Positions 34,348-44,266 of a stretch of DNA of 64,000 bases are shown in pieces. The notes under the pieces were generated by a model, which was not told the origin of the DNA, ran no database searches, and saw only the letters and a program-made list of their open reading frames with translations. How positions within the stretch are numbered: position 1 is the stretch's first letter; every line of letters starts with the position of its first letter. This DNA is from Lactiplantibacillus paraplantarum (GTDB lineage Bacteria > Bacillota > Bacilli > Lactobacillales > Lactobacillaceae), in the NCBI RefSeq assembly GCF_003641145.1, contig NZ_CP032744.1:186001-250000 (forward strand), given 5' to 3'. The position numbers and the translations under genes are program-made.

Positions 34348-34905
34348 ATGATGAAAAAGTTGATCTGGGCGTTGCGGATTGGAATTGTACTCTTTGGTGC
34401 CTGTTTAGTCTGGGAACAAGTTCAAGTTAATCGCCAGGAAGCTAGTCACCAGCGGACTAATCACCAACGGCAGTTACGTTCTGGTACCACAACGACTTTC
34501 AGAGCAGTGCGTCAGACACGCCTTAGTGATTTCTCGGCTACTAAGGTGGAAGCTGCCCAAGTTTGGCTACAGATGAAAGGTACGCGGGTCATCAATGAAG
34601 CAACCCCGTTACATATTCGTAAGATTTCTGCTGGTCAGCGGATTCAGCCGGATGATCCACATAGTGCCGTCTATTCTCGTCAGATGACTCAAGTCTATAG
34701 TGATGATTGGCGAGATGCCAATAATAGTGTGATTTATACGCGTAATGCTGACAATACTATCTCGGTCACACATGGTCGTTCAGTCCAACGATTACCAGGA
34801 GCGATGGCAACCCGTGATACACACTCGTTACGACCAGTGCAGACAATGACCATTTCAGCTAAGCCGTCCGCAACGTTGCTCAAAGTAGTCCAGCTCATTA
34901 TTTAG
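34348..34905 (+). CDS. Secreted or membrane-anchored protein of unknown function
   Basis: A 185-residue protein with one N-terminal hydrophobic helix (LIWALRIGIVLFGACLVW, residues 5-22) preceded by Lys residues, then a hydrophilic His/Gln/Arg-rich stretch and a compact C-terminal part. It could be an anchored exoprotein. The FGAC sequence is a poor lipobox. GGGGG precedes the first ATG; a second ATG follows immediately. No domain is recognised. TATAAT at 34288-34293 is a possible -10. Confidence 0.6.
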   Translation: MMKKLIWALRIGIVLFGACLVWEQVQVNRQEASHQRTNHQRQLRSGTTTTFRAVRQTRLSDFSATKVEAAQVWLQMKGTRVINEATPLHIRKISAGQRIQPDDPHSAVYSRQMTQVYSDDWRDANNSVIYTRNADNTISVTHGRSVQRLPGAMATRDTHSLRPVQTMTISAKPSATLLKVVQLII

Positions 34906-34915
34906 TTGAGAACTA

Positions 34916-34963
34916 ATCAAAGGCTAACCACGACAGCTGCATTGTCGGGTTAGCCTTTTTGAT
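34916..34963. terminator. Bidirectional terminator
   Basis: A stem of about 20 bp (ATCAAAGGCTAACC... with ...GGTTAGCCTTTTTGAT) between two convergent genes of unknown function. Confidence 0.88.
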
Positions 34964-34977
34964 GTGATCCTGGTCAA

Positions 34978-35379
34978 TTAGTAGTTCTCATAGAGTTGTT
35001 CGATTAGGTCGTCACTATTTGTAATGAGCTGTCGATTCAACGATATTAGATAATCTGGTTGTGATGGATGAACGATATTATAGAAAGTATCTTCGATGAT
35101 GCAACCTGTCAAAGTAAACGTACGTTGGCGGCCTTGAACAATAATGGTGAAGGTTCGCCCGCGACTGGTTACGATAACGTTTAACCCCATTAAATGCGTT
35201 AGGTTCAGACCTAGGGTGGCGGTTGAATCTGTTAATCCTGGTGTGCCAGTACGCTTGATCAGGACTATGCACTCATCAATACGCCGTAGTGAATTAAACA
35301 TTGAAAATTTGCTCGTATTAATTGTATCTGTTTTGACAGCTCGTGGCCGCCGTACATATGGTCCAACGACTAAGTTCAT
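34978..35379 (-). CDS. Hypothetical cytoplasmic protein
   Basis: A 133-residue protein with a beta-rich pattern (LIKRTGTPGLTDSTATLGLN, then LNVIVTSRGRTFTIIVQG) and no membrane segment. GGGGG lies about 8 nt before ATG 35379, which supports real translation. I recognise no family. Neighbours are unrelated single genes. Confidence 0.55.
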   Translation of the reverse strand: MNLVVGPYVRRPRAVKTDTINTSKFSMFNSLRRIDECIVLIKRTGTPGLTDSTATLGLNLTHLMGLNVIVTSRGRTFTIIVQGRQRTFTLTGCIIEDTFYNIVHPSQPDYLISLNRQLITNSDDLIEQLYENY

Positions 35380-35540
35380 AATGATTCCCCCAAACCATTT
35401 AGTTGATTAGCTTAATCATAACCAGTGCGAACGATTAGTGCGAAGATTTCGGCACGTGGTGGAAGTTAGTTGGTCCAGTTTACGAGTTAGCTTTGGAAGT
35501 TTTACTAACATTGTCGTAGTGAGTAAGGTCGTATACTTAG

Positions 35541-35598
35541 TCAAGAAAAATTCGCAATTACTGATGATTAAACCAATTATCGTCAGTAATTGCGAATT
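35541..35598 (-). terminator. Terminator of ndk
   Basis: A 16-bp stem, 35583-35598 with 35548-35563, followed on the minus strand by five T residues at 35550-35546 region. It lies 27 nt after the ndk stop. Confidence 0.8.
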
Positions 35599-35624
35599 GA
35601 GTAATATTGTTGATAGTAATTAAA

Positions 35625-36089
35625 TCAGGCTTTAACTTTGCCCGCTTCTTTACGTGCTTTGACTGCCAATTCGGGGAACCAAATGGCAATTTCATGATGT
35701 GCATTTTCACGACTGTCTGAGGTATGGATAATATTTCGTAAAATGCCGTCTGGATATTCGTGGGAGAAGTCACCCCGAATAGTGCCAGGTTGTGCTTCGG
35801 CAGGCCGGGTGCTACCAGCTAAACGATGCACCGCTTTGACGACGCCGGTACCACTCACGATAATGGCAACGAGTGGACCTTCCATCATGTAGGTCTCGAT
35901 TTCCTTAAAGTAAGGCTTGCCAACCTTCTCACTGTAATGTTGTTGAAGTTGTTCCGCGGTTGCTTTAATAACCTTTAAGGCGGCAATTTGATAACCTTTG
36001 CGTTCTAACCGGGTGATAACCTCACCAATGTGTCCTTCACTGACACCATCGGGTTTAACTAGGACCAATGTTTTTTCAGAATTTGCCAT
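35625..36089 (-). CDS. ndk: Nucleoside diphosphate kinase
   Basis: A 154-residue enzyme balancing nucleoside triphosphate pools by transferring phosphate via a histidine. Motifs: TLVLVKPDGVSEGHIGEVI, YSEKVGKPYFKE, GTGVVKAVHRLAGSTRPAEA and the active-site segment RNIIHTSDSRENAHHEI, where the catalytic His is followed by Thr instead of the usual Gly (HTSDS rather than HGSDS). SD GAGGTCACGT lies before ATG. Monocistronic. Confidence 0.94.
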   Translation of the reverse strand: MANSEKTLVLVKPDGVSEGHIGEVITRLERKGYQIAALKVIKATAEQLQQHYSEKVGKPYFKEIETYMMEGPLVAIIVSGTGVVKAVHRLAGSTRPAEAQPGTIRGDFSHEYPDGILRNIIHTSDSRENAHHEIAIWFPELAVKARKEAGKVKA

Positions 36090-36323
36090 AATACGTGACC
36101 TCCTCGCTTTTTGAAAGCGGTATCATTTATAACTTAAATTGTAGGTGACTTTTGGGAGCACGTCAACTAGAATCACCATTTTATCATGAAAATCACTTGT
36201 AAATTAAGGCCAGCTGGTTAATAATTGGGACGCGATACGCAGATTTAACTTGCTTGATTATTTTATATCATGGGAATGAATCGCTATAATAAAATTAGTA
36301 AATCATAAAAGGATTTGATACGC

Positions 36324-37670
36324 ATGCCACCACTTGATTTAACCCATATTCGACAACGCCACACAGTTGCTGAACTGATCGCGCTAGGAAAGGCGCGACG
36401 CCAAGTCACCTCATTTGAAAAATTAGGGACATTTACACCGGTGAAGCGAAACGCCAGTGATTATTTGAAACACGTTCGGGAGATGCTGGTTCCAGAATTG
36501 TTGCCATTACGTCGTGAACGAATGTCTGCCTCGGCTTTTGCATTCTTCCGAGGATCAGTTGAATTGATGGATTATGACTTGGACTACCAGTCATCAACTA
36601 AAATTCCGGCCGTTGTTTGTGGTGACGCCCATATTGGTAACTTTGGGTTCTATGCATCACCAGAACGGCGACTAGTGTTTGATCTAAATGATTTTGACGA
36701 AGCCGGAGTTCATCCGTGGGAATGGGACCTACGACGATTACTAGTCAGTGTACTACTAGCCGCGCGCGATTCTAATTTTAAGCCTAAAAAGGTTGAAAAA
36801 TTAGTGCAAGCCGCGAGTGCGAGCTATCGTGAAGCCCTTAAGGGAATGTTTGATCAGACCACGCTGGATCGTTTTTATCGCGATAATGAAGTTCAAGCTG
36901 TTTTAAATTTCGGTGGCGCACCGGAAGATACGGCCGACTTGATTGCATCTTTGGTAAAAAAGGCACAAAAACGTAATTCAGAGCAAGTGGTACGTAAGTT
37001 TACGGTCACTAATAGTCAGGGCGAACGGCAATTTAAAGATAATGCGCCCCGCTCGGTTCATATTGACCGACAGACTTATCAGGGGCTAAAGGCTGGGATT
37101 CACGAGTATTTATTGAATGTCCGGACGGATGTCGCTTTGTTGTTGTCACAATATGAAGTCACCGATATTATTCGTCACAGTGTGGGTGTCGGTAGTTTTG
37201 GGTCGTTGTGCTACTTGGTTCTTCTGACGAGTACGGATGGCAGTCACATGGTGTTACAAATTAAGGAAGCTTTACCAACTCGGAAAGTGGGGAGCCAGTC
37301 GCGACCAGCCTTAACTGCCGCTATGGAATTGACGGAAGGGCAACGGATCGTAAGTTCACAACGGATTTTGCAAGCGACTTCGGACGTGTTTCTAGGTTAC
37401 TTCCAGATGAAGAATAAGAGTTTTTATGTTCGTCAATTTCGGGATATGAAGGAATCTATCGATATTCCAACACTGGGTTGGGGTCAGTTCCAAGCTTATG
37501 CCAATACGTGCGCAATGATTTTGGCAAAGGCTCACGCGCAAAGTCCAACGGCGGCCATGATTCGAGGCTACGTTGGTAATTCGGCGAAGTTTGATGAAGC
37601 CATGGCTAAGTGGGCCACGGCGTATGTTGAACAAGTTGATAATGATTATCAAGATTTCTTAGATGAATAG
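36324..37670 (+). CDS. DUF2252 family protein
   Basis: A 448-residue member of the uncharacterised DUF2252 family, whose sequences resemble the protein-kinase/HipA-like fold. Visible hallmarks: YLKHVREMLVPELLPLRRER, SAFAFFRGSVELMDYDL, VCGDAHIGNFGFY and FDLNDFDEAGVHPWEWDLRR (kinase-like His/Asp catalytic block), then SVGVGSFGSLCYLVLL and LQIKEALP (lysine), and FYVRQFRDMKESIDI. I chose ATG 36324 with AAGGA about 10 nt upstream. A TATAAT at 36285-36290 is a likely -10. Monocistronic; biological role unknown. Confidence 0.85.
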   Translation: MPPLDLTHIRQRHTVAELIALGKARRQVTSFEKLGTFTPVKRNASDYLKHVREMLVPELLPLRRERMSASAFAFFRGSVELMDYDLDYQSSTKIPAVVCGDAHIGNFGFYASPERRLVFDLNDFDEAGVHPWEWDLRRLLVSVLLAARDSNFKPKKVEKLVQAASASYREALKGMFDQTTLDRFYRDNEVQAVLNFGGAPEDTADLIASLVKKAQKRNSEQVVRKFTVTNSQGERQFKDNAPRSVHIDRQTYQGLKAGIHEYLLNVRTDVALLLSQYEVTDIIRHSVGVGSFGSLCYLVLLTSTDGSHMVLQIKEALPTRKVGSQSRPALTAAMELTEGQRIVSSQRILQATSDVFLGYFQMKNKSFYVRQFRDMKESIDIPTLGWGQFQAYANTCAMILAKAHAQSPTAAMIRGYVGNSAKFDEAMAKWATAYVEQVDNDYQDFLDE

Positions 37671-37757
37671 TGTTTTTTGAACGATACTTTGAGCAAACGT
37701 GACGTTGCAACGAGTTACGGTCACACTGGTATTAGAAATAGTCGTTAGCATAATATG

Positions 37758-37794
37758 AGGCCATTGGAATTAATGATATTCCGGTGGCTTTTTT
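37758..37794 (+). terminator. Terminator after the DUF2252 gene
   Basis: An 11-bp stem GCCATTGGAAT/ATTCCGGTGGC (two G-T pairs) followed by six T residues. Confidence 0.85.
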
Positions 37795-37981
37795 GTCGTT
37801 ACCTAGCCATATACTAAAATATTTTCGAAGAATGTAAACGCTGGTTTGCCGGCACTTTTCGTTGATCAGATAAGTGATTTTGAAAATTGATAGGCTAAAA
37901 TGGTTGCACTTTTTCAATAACTTGATATACTTACTATTAGTAAGTGAAACGAAGAAATTAGTTTTGAAAGGATTGTTTGAT

Positions 37982-38530
37982 ATGACAAAATATGGTGTAA
38001 TTGTAGGTTCTATTCGTAAAAATTCTTATTCTAAAGGGGTCGCTGAAGCCATCGTTGCTGGGTTACCAGACGACGCTGAAGTAACGTACTTAAATATCGC
38101 TAAGTTGCCACTATATAACCAAGACTACGATGCGGATTCACCCGTAGAATATACAGAATTTCGTCAGGCTGTTGCGGCTCAAGATGCGTTCATCTTTGTC
38201 ACACCTGAACATAACCGTAGCATCCCAGCAGCCTTGAAGAATGCTTTGGACGTTGCTTCACGTCCATGGGGTCAAAGTGTTTGGGGCGGCAAGCCGGCTT
38301 TGGTTGCTTCCCAATCGATCTCTGGTATCGCTGGCGTCTTAGCACACCATGTTTTACGTCAATCCTTGGTCTTCTTAGACATGCCAACGATGCAACAACC
38401 AGAATTGTACATCGGTAATACTGATAAGTTGGCTGATGAAAACGGTCATATCACAAATGAAGGAACGCAAACATTCTTAGCAGGTGCTGGTAAGCAATTT
38501 AGTGAATTTGCTGCGAAGTTTGTCAAATAA
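37982..38530 (+). CDS. NADPH-dependent FMN reductase family flavoprotein
   Basis: A 182-residue flavodoxin-fold oxidoreductase (azoreductase/quinone reductase type). The FMN phosphate loop is GVIVGSIRKNSYSKGVAEAI; the second FMN contact is FVTPEHNRSIPAALKNALD. ATG 37982 follows AAAGGA; the frame upstream overlaps promoter sequence and has no homology. Substrates of this family include FMN, quinones, azo dyes and chromate; which one cannot be said. Monocistronic with a strong terminator. Confidence 0.88.
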   Translation: MTKYGVIVGSIRKNSYSKGVAEAIVAGLPDDAEVTYLNIAKLPLYNQDYDADSPVEYTEFRQAVAAQDAFIFVTPEHNRSIPAALKNALDVASRPWGQSVWGGKPALVASQSISGIAGVLAHHVLRQSLVFLDMPTMQQPELYIGNTDKLADENGHITNEGTQTFLAGAGKQFSEFAAKFVK

Positions 38531-38562
38531 CCTTGAGTCATTAATATACTTTAAGTTAACGT

Positions 38563-38606
38563 AAAAACGTGCTTATAAAATCAATTTTGATTTTATAAGC
38601 ACGTTT
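38563..38606. terminator. 21-bp perfect bidirectional terminator
   Basis: 38563-38583 pairs with 38586-38606, A-rich and T-rich on opposite sides. It serves both the FMN reductase and, from the other side, the cysteine operon. Confidence 0.9.
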
Positions 38607-38651
38607 TATTATCGATACAATTAGCCAGTTGTTTTGAGCCCCAGCCAGGAA

Positions 38652-39194
38652 TCAAGCATGATTGCTAGTCGCTTCATGATAAGCGTGTAACCGCGCTGTT
38701 ACCAGATGAGCTGGGTTACCGACCGCAGTAACGTGGGCTGGAACGCTATCTAAAACAATCGCCCCGGCGCCAATTTTGCTGTGGGCGCCAATCGTAACGG
38801 GTCCCAAGATTTGGGCGTGGGCCCCAATGAAAGCGCCGCGCCCAACATAGGGATGCCGGCGCCCGGCTTGTTCAGTTTTACGTGCGCCTAAAGTGACGCC
38901 GTGTAAAATTGTGACGTCGTCTTCAATGACCGCCGTTGCACCAATGACAGTACCGATACCATGATCTAAAAAAACGCGGTGGCCGATTTGTGCGGCCGGA
39001 TGAATCAGAATACCGGTGCACCGCGCAGCATGTTGACTCAGCAAGGCAGCTATTAATGGTAAACGGTGTGTTTCAAAATAATGGGCAACCCGGTACCAGG
39101 CGAGCGCGTGAATACCGGGATAGGTTAGGATAATCGTCCCCAAATTGGTAGCGGCGGGGTCACGATTTAGGATAGCACGAGCCGTCTGCCACAT
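38652..39194 (-). CDS. cysE: Serine O-acetyltransferase
   Basis: A 180-residue left-handed beta-helix enzyme that acetylates serine with acetyl-CoA, the first step of cysteine synthesis. The helical N-terminal part (ALAWYRVAHYFE) is followed by hexapeptide repeats and the catalytic block IHPAAQIGHRVFLDHGIGTV, then VTILHGVTLGARK. It starts directly after the cgl stop. It is the last gene of cysK-cgl-cysE, so serine supply (serC-serA) feeds this operon. Confidence 0.94.
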   Translation of the reverse strand: MWQTARAILNRDPAATNLGTIILTYPGIHALAWYRVAHYFETHRLPLIAALLSQHAARCTGILIHPAAQIGHRVFLDHGIGTVIGATAVIEDDVTILHGVTLGARKTEQAGRRHPYVGRGAFIGAHAQILGPVTIGAHSKIGAGAIVLDSVPAHVTAVGNPAHLVTARLHAYHEATSNHA

Positions 39195-40340
39195 CTAATT
39201 TGTCTGGACGCTAGCAAACCCGCGCTCAAGGTCTGCTAACAAGTCATCACTGGCCTCAACGCCGACTGATAAGCGAATCAACTCGTCTTTGATGCCATTC
39301 TGTAAACGAATCGCGCGTGGGATGGCACCGTGAGTCATTAAGGCTGGAATTTCAATTAAACTTTCTAATGCTCCGAGACTTTCGGCGAGCGTAATAACTT
39401 GTAAATGTTCAACGAAGGTCTGGGGGTTCATTCCTGGTTGTAATTCAAACGAGATCATTGCGCCGAAGCCATTCATCTGTTGCTTGGCAATCGAAAAATC
39501 GGGATTATCAGGATCGCCTGGATAGTAAATCTTAGCAACTGCTGGGTGCGACTTTAAGTAAGTAAAGATTTTAGCGGCATTGTTCAGGTGGGCTTGCATG
39601 CGCAATGCCAGAGTCTTCATACCACGTTGTAATAGCCAGCTTTCTTGCGGGGCCAAAATACTACCGATGGCATTTTGCAAGTAGCCGATTTTTTCGCCAA
39701 GTGCTGGCGTCTTGGTGACAACCAAGCCACCGATAACATCACTGTGACCACCGAGATACTTGGAAGCACTGTGTAAAACAATGTCAACGCCTAAATCCAG
39801 TGGTTTTTGGACGTATGGGGAGGCGAAGGTGTTGTCGATGATACTCAGTAAATCGTGTGCTTGCGCGAGCTTCGCAATGGCAGCAATATCCGTAATGTGT
39901 AATAACGGGTTCGTCGGTGTCTCCAAATAAATCGCCTTAGTTGTGGGGGTAATTGCGGCTTCAACGGCGGCCAAATCACGTGTGTCAACGGATGTAAAAG
40001 TCATACCGAAGTGCTTCAAAACGGCGTCAATCAAGCGGAAGGTGCCACCGTAGACGTCATTTCCCACAATAATGTGGTCACCAGCCGAGAATAGTGAGAA
40101 GACGGTATTAATGGCAGCGGAGCCAGAAGCAAATGCGAAGCCAGCGCTGCCATGTTCGAGAGTGGCAATTAATGCTTCGACGGCGGCCCGGGTTGGATTG
40201 CCTGTCCGTGAATACTCGTATTGGTTTTGACCGATTTTGGTTTGGCGGAAGGTCGAGGCCATGTAGATGGGTACCGAAGTCGCACCAGTAGTTGCGTCTT
40301 CGCTAATGCCACCGTGAATTAATTGAGTTTCGAATTTCAT
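39195..40340 (-). CDS. Cystathionine gamma-lyase/gamma-synthase family PLP enzyme
   Basis: A 381-residue trans-sulfuration enzyme. PLP-binding features: FAFASGSAAINTVF, YLETPTNPLLHI, the Schiff-base Lys in LHSASKYLGGHSDVIGG, and the C-terminal LAESLGALESLIEIPALMTHG. ATG 40340 was chosen (GAGG 9 nt upstream). In this operon, with a CysK/CBS-like enzyme and CysE, it most likely runs cystathionine to cysteine (reverse trans-sulfuration, MccB-like), but synthase and beta-lyase activities cannot be excluded by sequence. Confidence 0.88.
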   Translation of the reverse strand: MKFETQLIHGGISEDATTGATSVPIYMASTFRQTKIGQNQYEYSRTGNPTRAAVEALIATLEHGSAGFAFASGSAAINTVFSLFSAGDHIIVGNDVYGGTFRLIDAVLKHFGMTFTSVDTRDLAAVEAAITPTTKAIYLETPTNPLLHITDIAAIAKLAQAHDLLSIIDNTFASPYVQKPLDLGVDIVLHSASKYLGGHSDVIGGLVVTKTPALGEKIGYLQNAIGSILAPQESWLLQRGMKTLALRMQAHLNNAAKIFTYLKSHPAVAKIYYPGDPDNPDFSIAKQQMNGFGAMISFELQPGMNPQTFVEHLQVITLAESLGALESLIEIPALMTHGAIPRAIRLQNGIKDELIRLSVGVEASDDLLADLERGFASVQTN

Positions 40341-40351
40341 TGTTAAAGTCC

Positions 40352-41398
<1,047 letters not shown>

Positions 41399-41405
41399 TC
41401 AATGC

Positions 41406-41483
41406 TTAACAGGCCGAACATCGCAATAAGCGCGCGGTTCGACAACAACAGTTATTCAAAGCATTACTTGTTAATTGAGTCAT
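41406..41483 (-). CDS. Cysteine-rich leader peptide of the cysK operon (25 aa)
   Basis: Minus-strand ORF from ATG 41483 to TAA at 41408-41406, with AGAGGAGG ending 7 nt upstream, a near-perfect SD. The product begins MTQLTSNALNN, then CCC, and ends RCSAC: five cysteines in 14 residues (12, 13, 14, 22, 25), all TGT codons, in an organism where Cys is otherwise rare. It lies between a consensus promoter and an intrinsic terminator preceding cysK. The arrangement predicts that ribosome stalling on Cys codons during cysteine starvation prevents termination. The function is inferred from architecture; no T-box motif is present. Confidence 0.8.
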   Translation of the reverse strand: MTQLTSNALNNCCCRTARLLRCSAC

Positions 41484-41513
41484 GTCTGATCCTCCTCTGA
41501 TTAATTGGCACTA

Positions 41514-41542
41514 ACTATACAAGATATCTTTGCGGTCGTCAA
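41514..41542 (-). promoter_or_regulatory. Promoter of the cysK leader
   Basis: Minus strand TTGACG (41542-41537), 17 nt, TATAGT (41519-41514). It places the transcription start about 25 nt before the leader SD. Confidence 0.8.
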
Positions 41543-41785
41543 GCAGTGAGTAACTAATTTTGGCGTGACGTGTTACTTGGAATTTACTAAGACTATTATG
41601 AGACGAGCATTAGCATTGATTTTTGAGTGTTATCAAAATAATTATTTTAGCGGTGGTGGCGAATCAGCCGATCAAAATTCGCTGCGGTTGGTTTTTGAAC
41701 CAGTCAGAATTAAGCCTGTTTCGAGAGTTGAGGCCGATTAACATAGTGGACTAGCATCGGCGAATTAATGTCTGCTAAAAATTTA
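41543..41785. other. Intergenic stretch between the cysK promoter and the map terminator
   Basis: About 240 nt without a credible ORF or RNA motif on either strand. Nothing recognised. Confidence 0.55.
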
Positions 41786-41828
41786 AAACAGCACCACCCT
41801 AGTTAACTAAATTAGGGTGGTGCTGTTT
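41786..41828 (-). terminator. Terminator of map
   Basis: A 16-bp perfect stem (41786-41801 with 41813-41828), 22 nt after the map stop codon, followed on the minus strand by T-rich sequence. Confidence 0.85.
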
Positions 41829-41849
41829 AACATTATAATTAAAATGATA

Positions 41850-42641
41850 TTACTTATTCCATAAGTATTTAGCATCAAAATCATTATCGAATGATGATAA
41901 GATCTTAGGACCGTCATCGGTAACGACAAGGGTGTGTTCGTACTGACAGCTGAGGCTGCCGTCTAAAGTGCGAACTGTCCAACCGTCATCGGCAGTTTCG
42001 CCAGAACGCCAGTCGCCAATGTTGACCATTGGTTCAATAGTAATGGTCATACCAGCCTTCAAACGGGTGCCGTGTCCGGCTTCACCATAATGTGGAACGT
42101 CGGGCTTTTCGTGCATCGTTGGTCCAATACCATGACCGATGTATTCGCGAACGACGCCGTAACCCATTTCGTTTTCAGCATAATTCTGAATGGCCCAACC
42201 AATGTCACCAATACGGTTGCCAACTACAGCCTGGTCGATACCGAGGTATAGGGCTTTATGGGTCACTTCCATGAGCTTCTTAACTTCTGGCGCTAGTGTA
42301 CCAGCGACAAAAGCGTGGCAAGAATCACTGAGGTAGCCGTGGTAATTAATGACTGTGTCGACTTTTAATAAGTCACCGTCTTTAACCAAGATATCCTTAC
42401 TAGGACAACCGTGGCAAATCATATCATTGACACTGACACAAGTTGAGTACTTGTAACCTTCAAAGTTAAGTTCGCCAGGGGTGGCATCGTGCGCGATGAT
42501 GTATTCGTAAGCGAAGTGATCAACATCCCAAGTCGTAATTCCCGGCTTGATGTAATCTTCAAGGGCATGGAACAAGCCAACCATAATATCACCGGCAGCT
42601 TGCATCCCCTTGATTTCGCGATCTGATTTAAGCGTAATCAT
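41850..42641 (-). CDS. map: Methionine aminopeptidase, type I
   Basis: A 263-residue metalloenzyme removing N-terminal methionine from nascent proteins. The pita-bread fold residues are clear: STCVSVNDMICHG, VDTVINYHGYLSDSCHAF (first metal Asp residues), EYIGHGIGPTMHEKPDVP (His), MTITIEPMVN (Glu) and CQYEHTLVVT (Glu). GAGG precedes ATG. It carries the C-terminal extension typical of Lactobacillales Map. Monocistronic. Confidence 0.95.
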   Translation of the reverse strand: MITLKSDREIKGMQAAGDIMVGLFHALEDYIKPGITTWDVDHFAYEYIIAHDATPGELNFEGYKYSTCVSVNDMICHGCPSKDILVKDGDLLKVDTVINYHGYLSDSCHAFVAGTLAPEVKKLMEVTHKALYLGIDQAVVGNRIGDIGWAIQNYAENEMGYGVVREYIGHGIGPTMHEKPDVPHYGEAGHGTRLKAGMTITIEPMVNIGDWRSGETADDGWTVRTLDGSLSCQYEHTLVVTDDGPKILSSFDNDFDAKYLWNK

Positions 42642-42894
42642 GAGGTTCCTCCAAAAAATTAATTATATTGTGAAGCTAAAGGATTGTTCTTCTCCAGTAT
42701 ACTGCAAGCATTGTGCTGCGACAAAACGCATTGTTTGCATTTGATATTGGCAGCGCTGTCAGCCAACCGAGATCAAAAAAATATAAAAAAATTGGTACGT
42801 CAAAAATGCCAAATTGGCGGGGCATAGTTGGATTGGTTGCGGACAACTTAATATAAAATTGGAATTTTACCCTTTTCATCGGCCAAGATAATGA

Positions 42895-43000
42895 TACAAT
42901 ATATTGTGTTGTTTCGAACGGAAACACTACATGTAGTAGTGCGACGTGACTGGTTGGCCAACTAGACACCTACAACCGCATTTGAAAACGGAAAGAGGAG
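42895..43000 (+). promoter_or_regulatory. pnuC promoter and structured leader
   Basis: An extended -10 (TGATACAAT, TATA-box part at 42895-42900) is followed by about 95 nt containing three consecutive hairpins: GTTTC/GAAAC (42911-42915 with 42921-42925), CACTAC/GTAGTG (42925-42930 with 42936-42941) and a near-perfect GTGACTGGTTGG/CCAACTAGACAC (42946-42969). The SD lies at the end. pnuC genes in related bacteria carry NAD+-II or other riboswitches, so a sensing leader is plausible. I cannot match it to a known aptamer. Confidence 0.45.
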
Positions 43001-43001
43001 C

Positions 43002-43790
43002 ATGATTTTGAGTAATTATTTTAAATTCTTATCACACCAACTGAAGGGTTGGCCACAACAAAACTACTATTTATTCTATTTTAGCTTAGGATGTCAAGTA
43101 ATGACGTTAGTGAGCGCCCCAATCACAGCATTGTCTATTTTAACATTTATTGGAACGACATTGGGTGTTCTTTGTGTGTTAGCCATTAATGCAGCTAAGT
43201 CAGTTAATGGGTTATTAGGGGTCATCTCCGCGGCTTGTTTCATTGTAGTTGGTTTTTCAGCTAAGAACTATTTAAGTATCGGAGAACAATTGGCTTACGT
43301 TGTGACGCTAGATATTCCGGTGCTACTAAGTGCTAATTGGAACGTCAACATGGTTTCGAAAATTCGGAAATTTACGGGTAAGACATGGGTGATTGCAATT
43401 GTTGCAACCCTAGTTGTCTATGCGATTTCGGGCTATCTCATTGGTGCCTTGACCGATGATCCGCGGCCATGGATTGATGCGATTAGTTTTGCGATTTGCT
43501 TAACGGCCGGGGTGATTTGCTTCCTTCGGTATAACAACCAATATTTCTGGTGGATTGCCTCTGGTTTGGCACAGATGGTGCTCTGGTTCATCTCGTTCCG
43601 TCAAGGTTCCGCGACATTGGCGATGTTCATTAACAGTTCCGTTTATTTGATGAATGATGTTCTGGCCTTTACCGTCTCACCTTGGTATAACAAGCATGAA
43701 CGTGCTCGGTTGATGGCTGAAGAACAAGCGGCAAGTGATGCTGCCAGTGCGGATGCTAGTGATAATCAGGCATTTGGGTTAAATCATTAA
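43002..43790 (+). CDS. pnuC: Nicotinamide riboside/mononucleotide transporter PnuC
   Basis: A 262-residue membrane protein with seven to eight helices that takes up nicotinamide riboside for NAD synthesis. Family features: GTTLGVLCVLAINAAKSVN, VTLDIPVLLSANWN, and in the second half ISFAICLTAGVICFLRYNNQYFWWI with the conserved aromatic residues of the binding pocket. GAGGAG is only 1-2 nt from ATG 43002 but 7 nt from the in-frame TTG at 43008, which may be the true start. The C-terminal 25 residues are Ala/Asp-rich and probably disordered. Confidence 0.9.
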   Translation: MILSNYFKFLSHQLKGWPQQNYYLFYFSLGCQVMTLVSAPITALSILTFIGTTLGVLCVLAINAAKSVNGLLGVISAACFIVVGFSAKNYLSIGEQLAYVVTLDIPVLLSANWNVNMVSKIRKFTGKTWVIAIVATLVVYAISGYLIGALTDDPRPWIDAISFAICLTAGVICFLRYNNQYFWWIASGLAQMVLWFISFRQGSATLAMFINSSVYLMNDVLAFTVSPWYNKHERARLMAEEQAASDAASADASDNQAFGLNH

Positions 43791-43836
43791 GGGTCAACTG
43801 ATAAATCTACTGATGTTAATAGCGTTAATATTCTAA

Positions 43837-43880
43837 TAAGACGAGTACTATAATTCTTTTGAATTAGGGTACTCGTCTTT
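43837..43880 (+). terminator. pnuC terminator
   Basis: AAGACGAGTAC pairs with GTACTCGTCTT, extended by inner ATAATTC/GAATTA pairing and followed by T-rich sequence. Confidence 0.85.
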
Positions 43881-43987
43881 ATTTGAATAATCGAATTTAC
43901 AGAAATTATCAAAATATGCTTTTGTGTTGACATTATTTTTAACAATGTTAAAATTTAATAAATAATATTCAATGAAAGAGGGACGTT

Positions 43988-44266
43988 ATGGACTGGTTTA
44001 TGAATTTAGAACAAGAAGATCAGGAATTTGTTAAACAACTGGTAATTGCCTCAGGCTCTCTGAAACAACTCGCTAAGATTTATCAAGTAAGTTATCCAAC
44101 TGTGCGCATGAGGCTAAACACGATTATTCAAAAAATTAATTTTATTGAGGATAATGGTGCCAATACTTTTGAAATGAAGGTTATGAAATTAGTAATCGAT
44201 GAAAAACTATCGTTAGAGGTAGCAAAGCAGATTATTACTGACTTTAGGGAGGAACAACATGAGTGA
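43988..44266 (+). CDS. DUF2089-like small regulatory protein
   Basis: A 92-residue protein. Residues 1-50 contain an HTH-like segment (IASGSLKQLAKIYQVSYPTV) with the conserved preceding block DQEFVKQLV seen in DUF2089 proteins, which resemble sigma-70 region 4. AAAGAGGG precedes ATG. It overlaps the following membrane protein gene by 8 nt, and such pairs usually act as regulator plus membrane partner. A function beyond that is inference. Confidence 0.75.
   Translation: MDWFMNLEQEDQEFVKQLVIASGSLKQLAKIYQVSYPTVRMRLNTIIQKINFIEDNGANTFEMKVMKLVIDEKLSLEVAKQIITDFREEQHE

Noticed and set aside
41406..41448. Minus-strand 76-codon frame covering 41218-41448 as a gene
   Set aside because: It runs through the attenuator and the cysK start, has no SD, and overlaps the better supported leader peptide in another frame.
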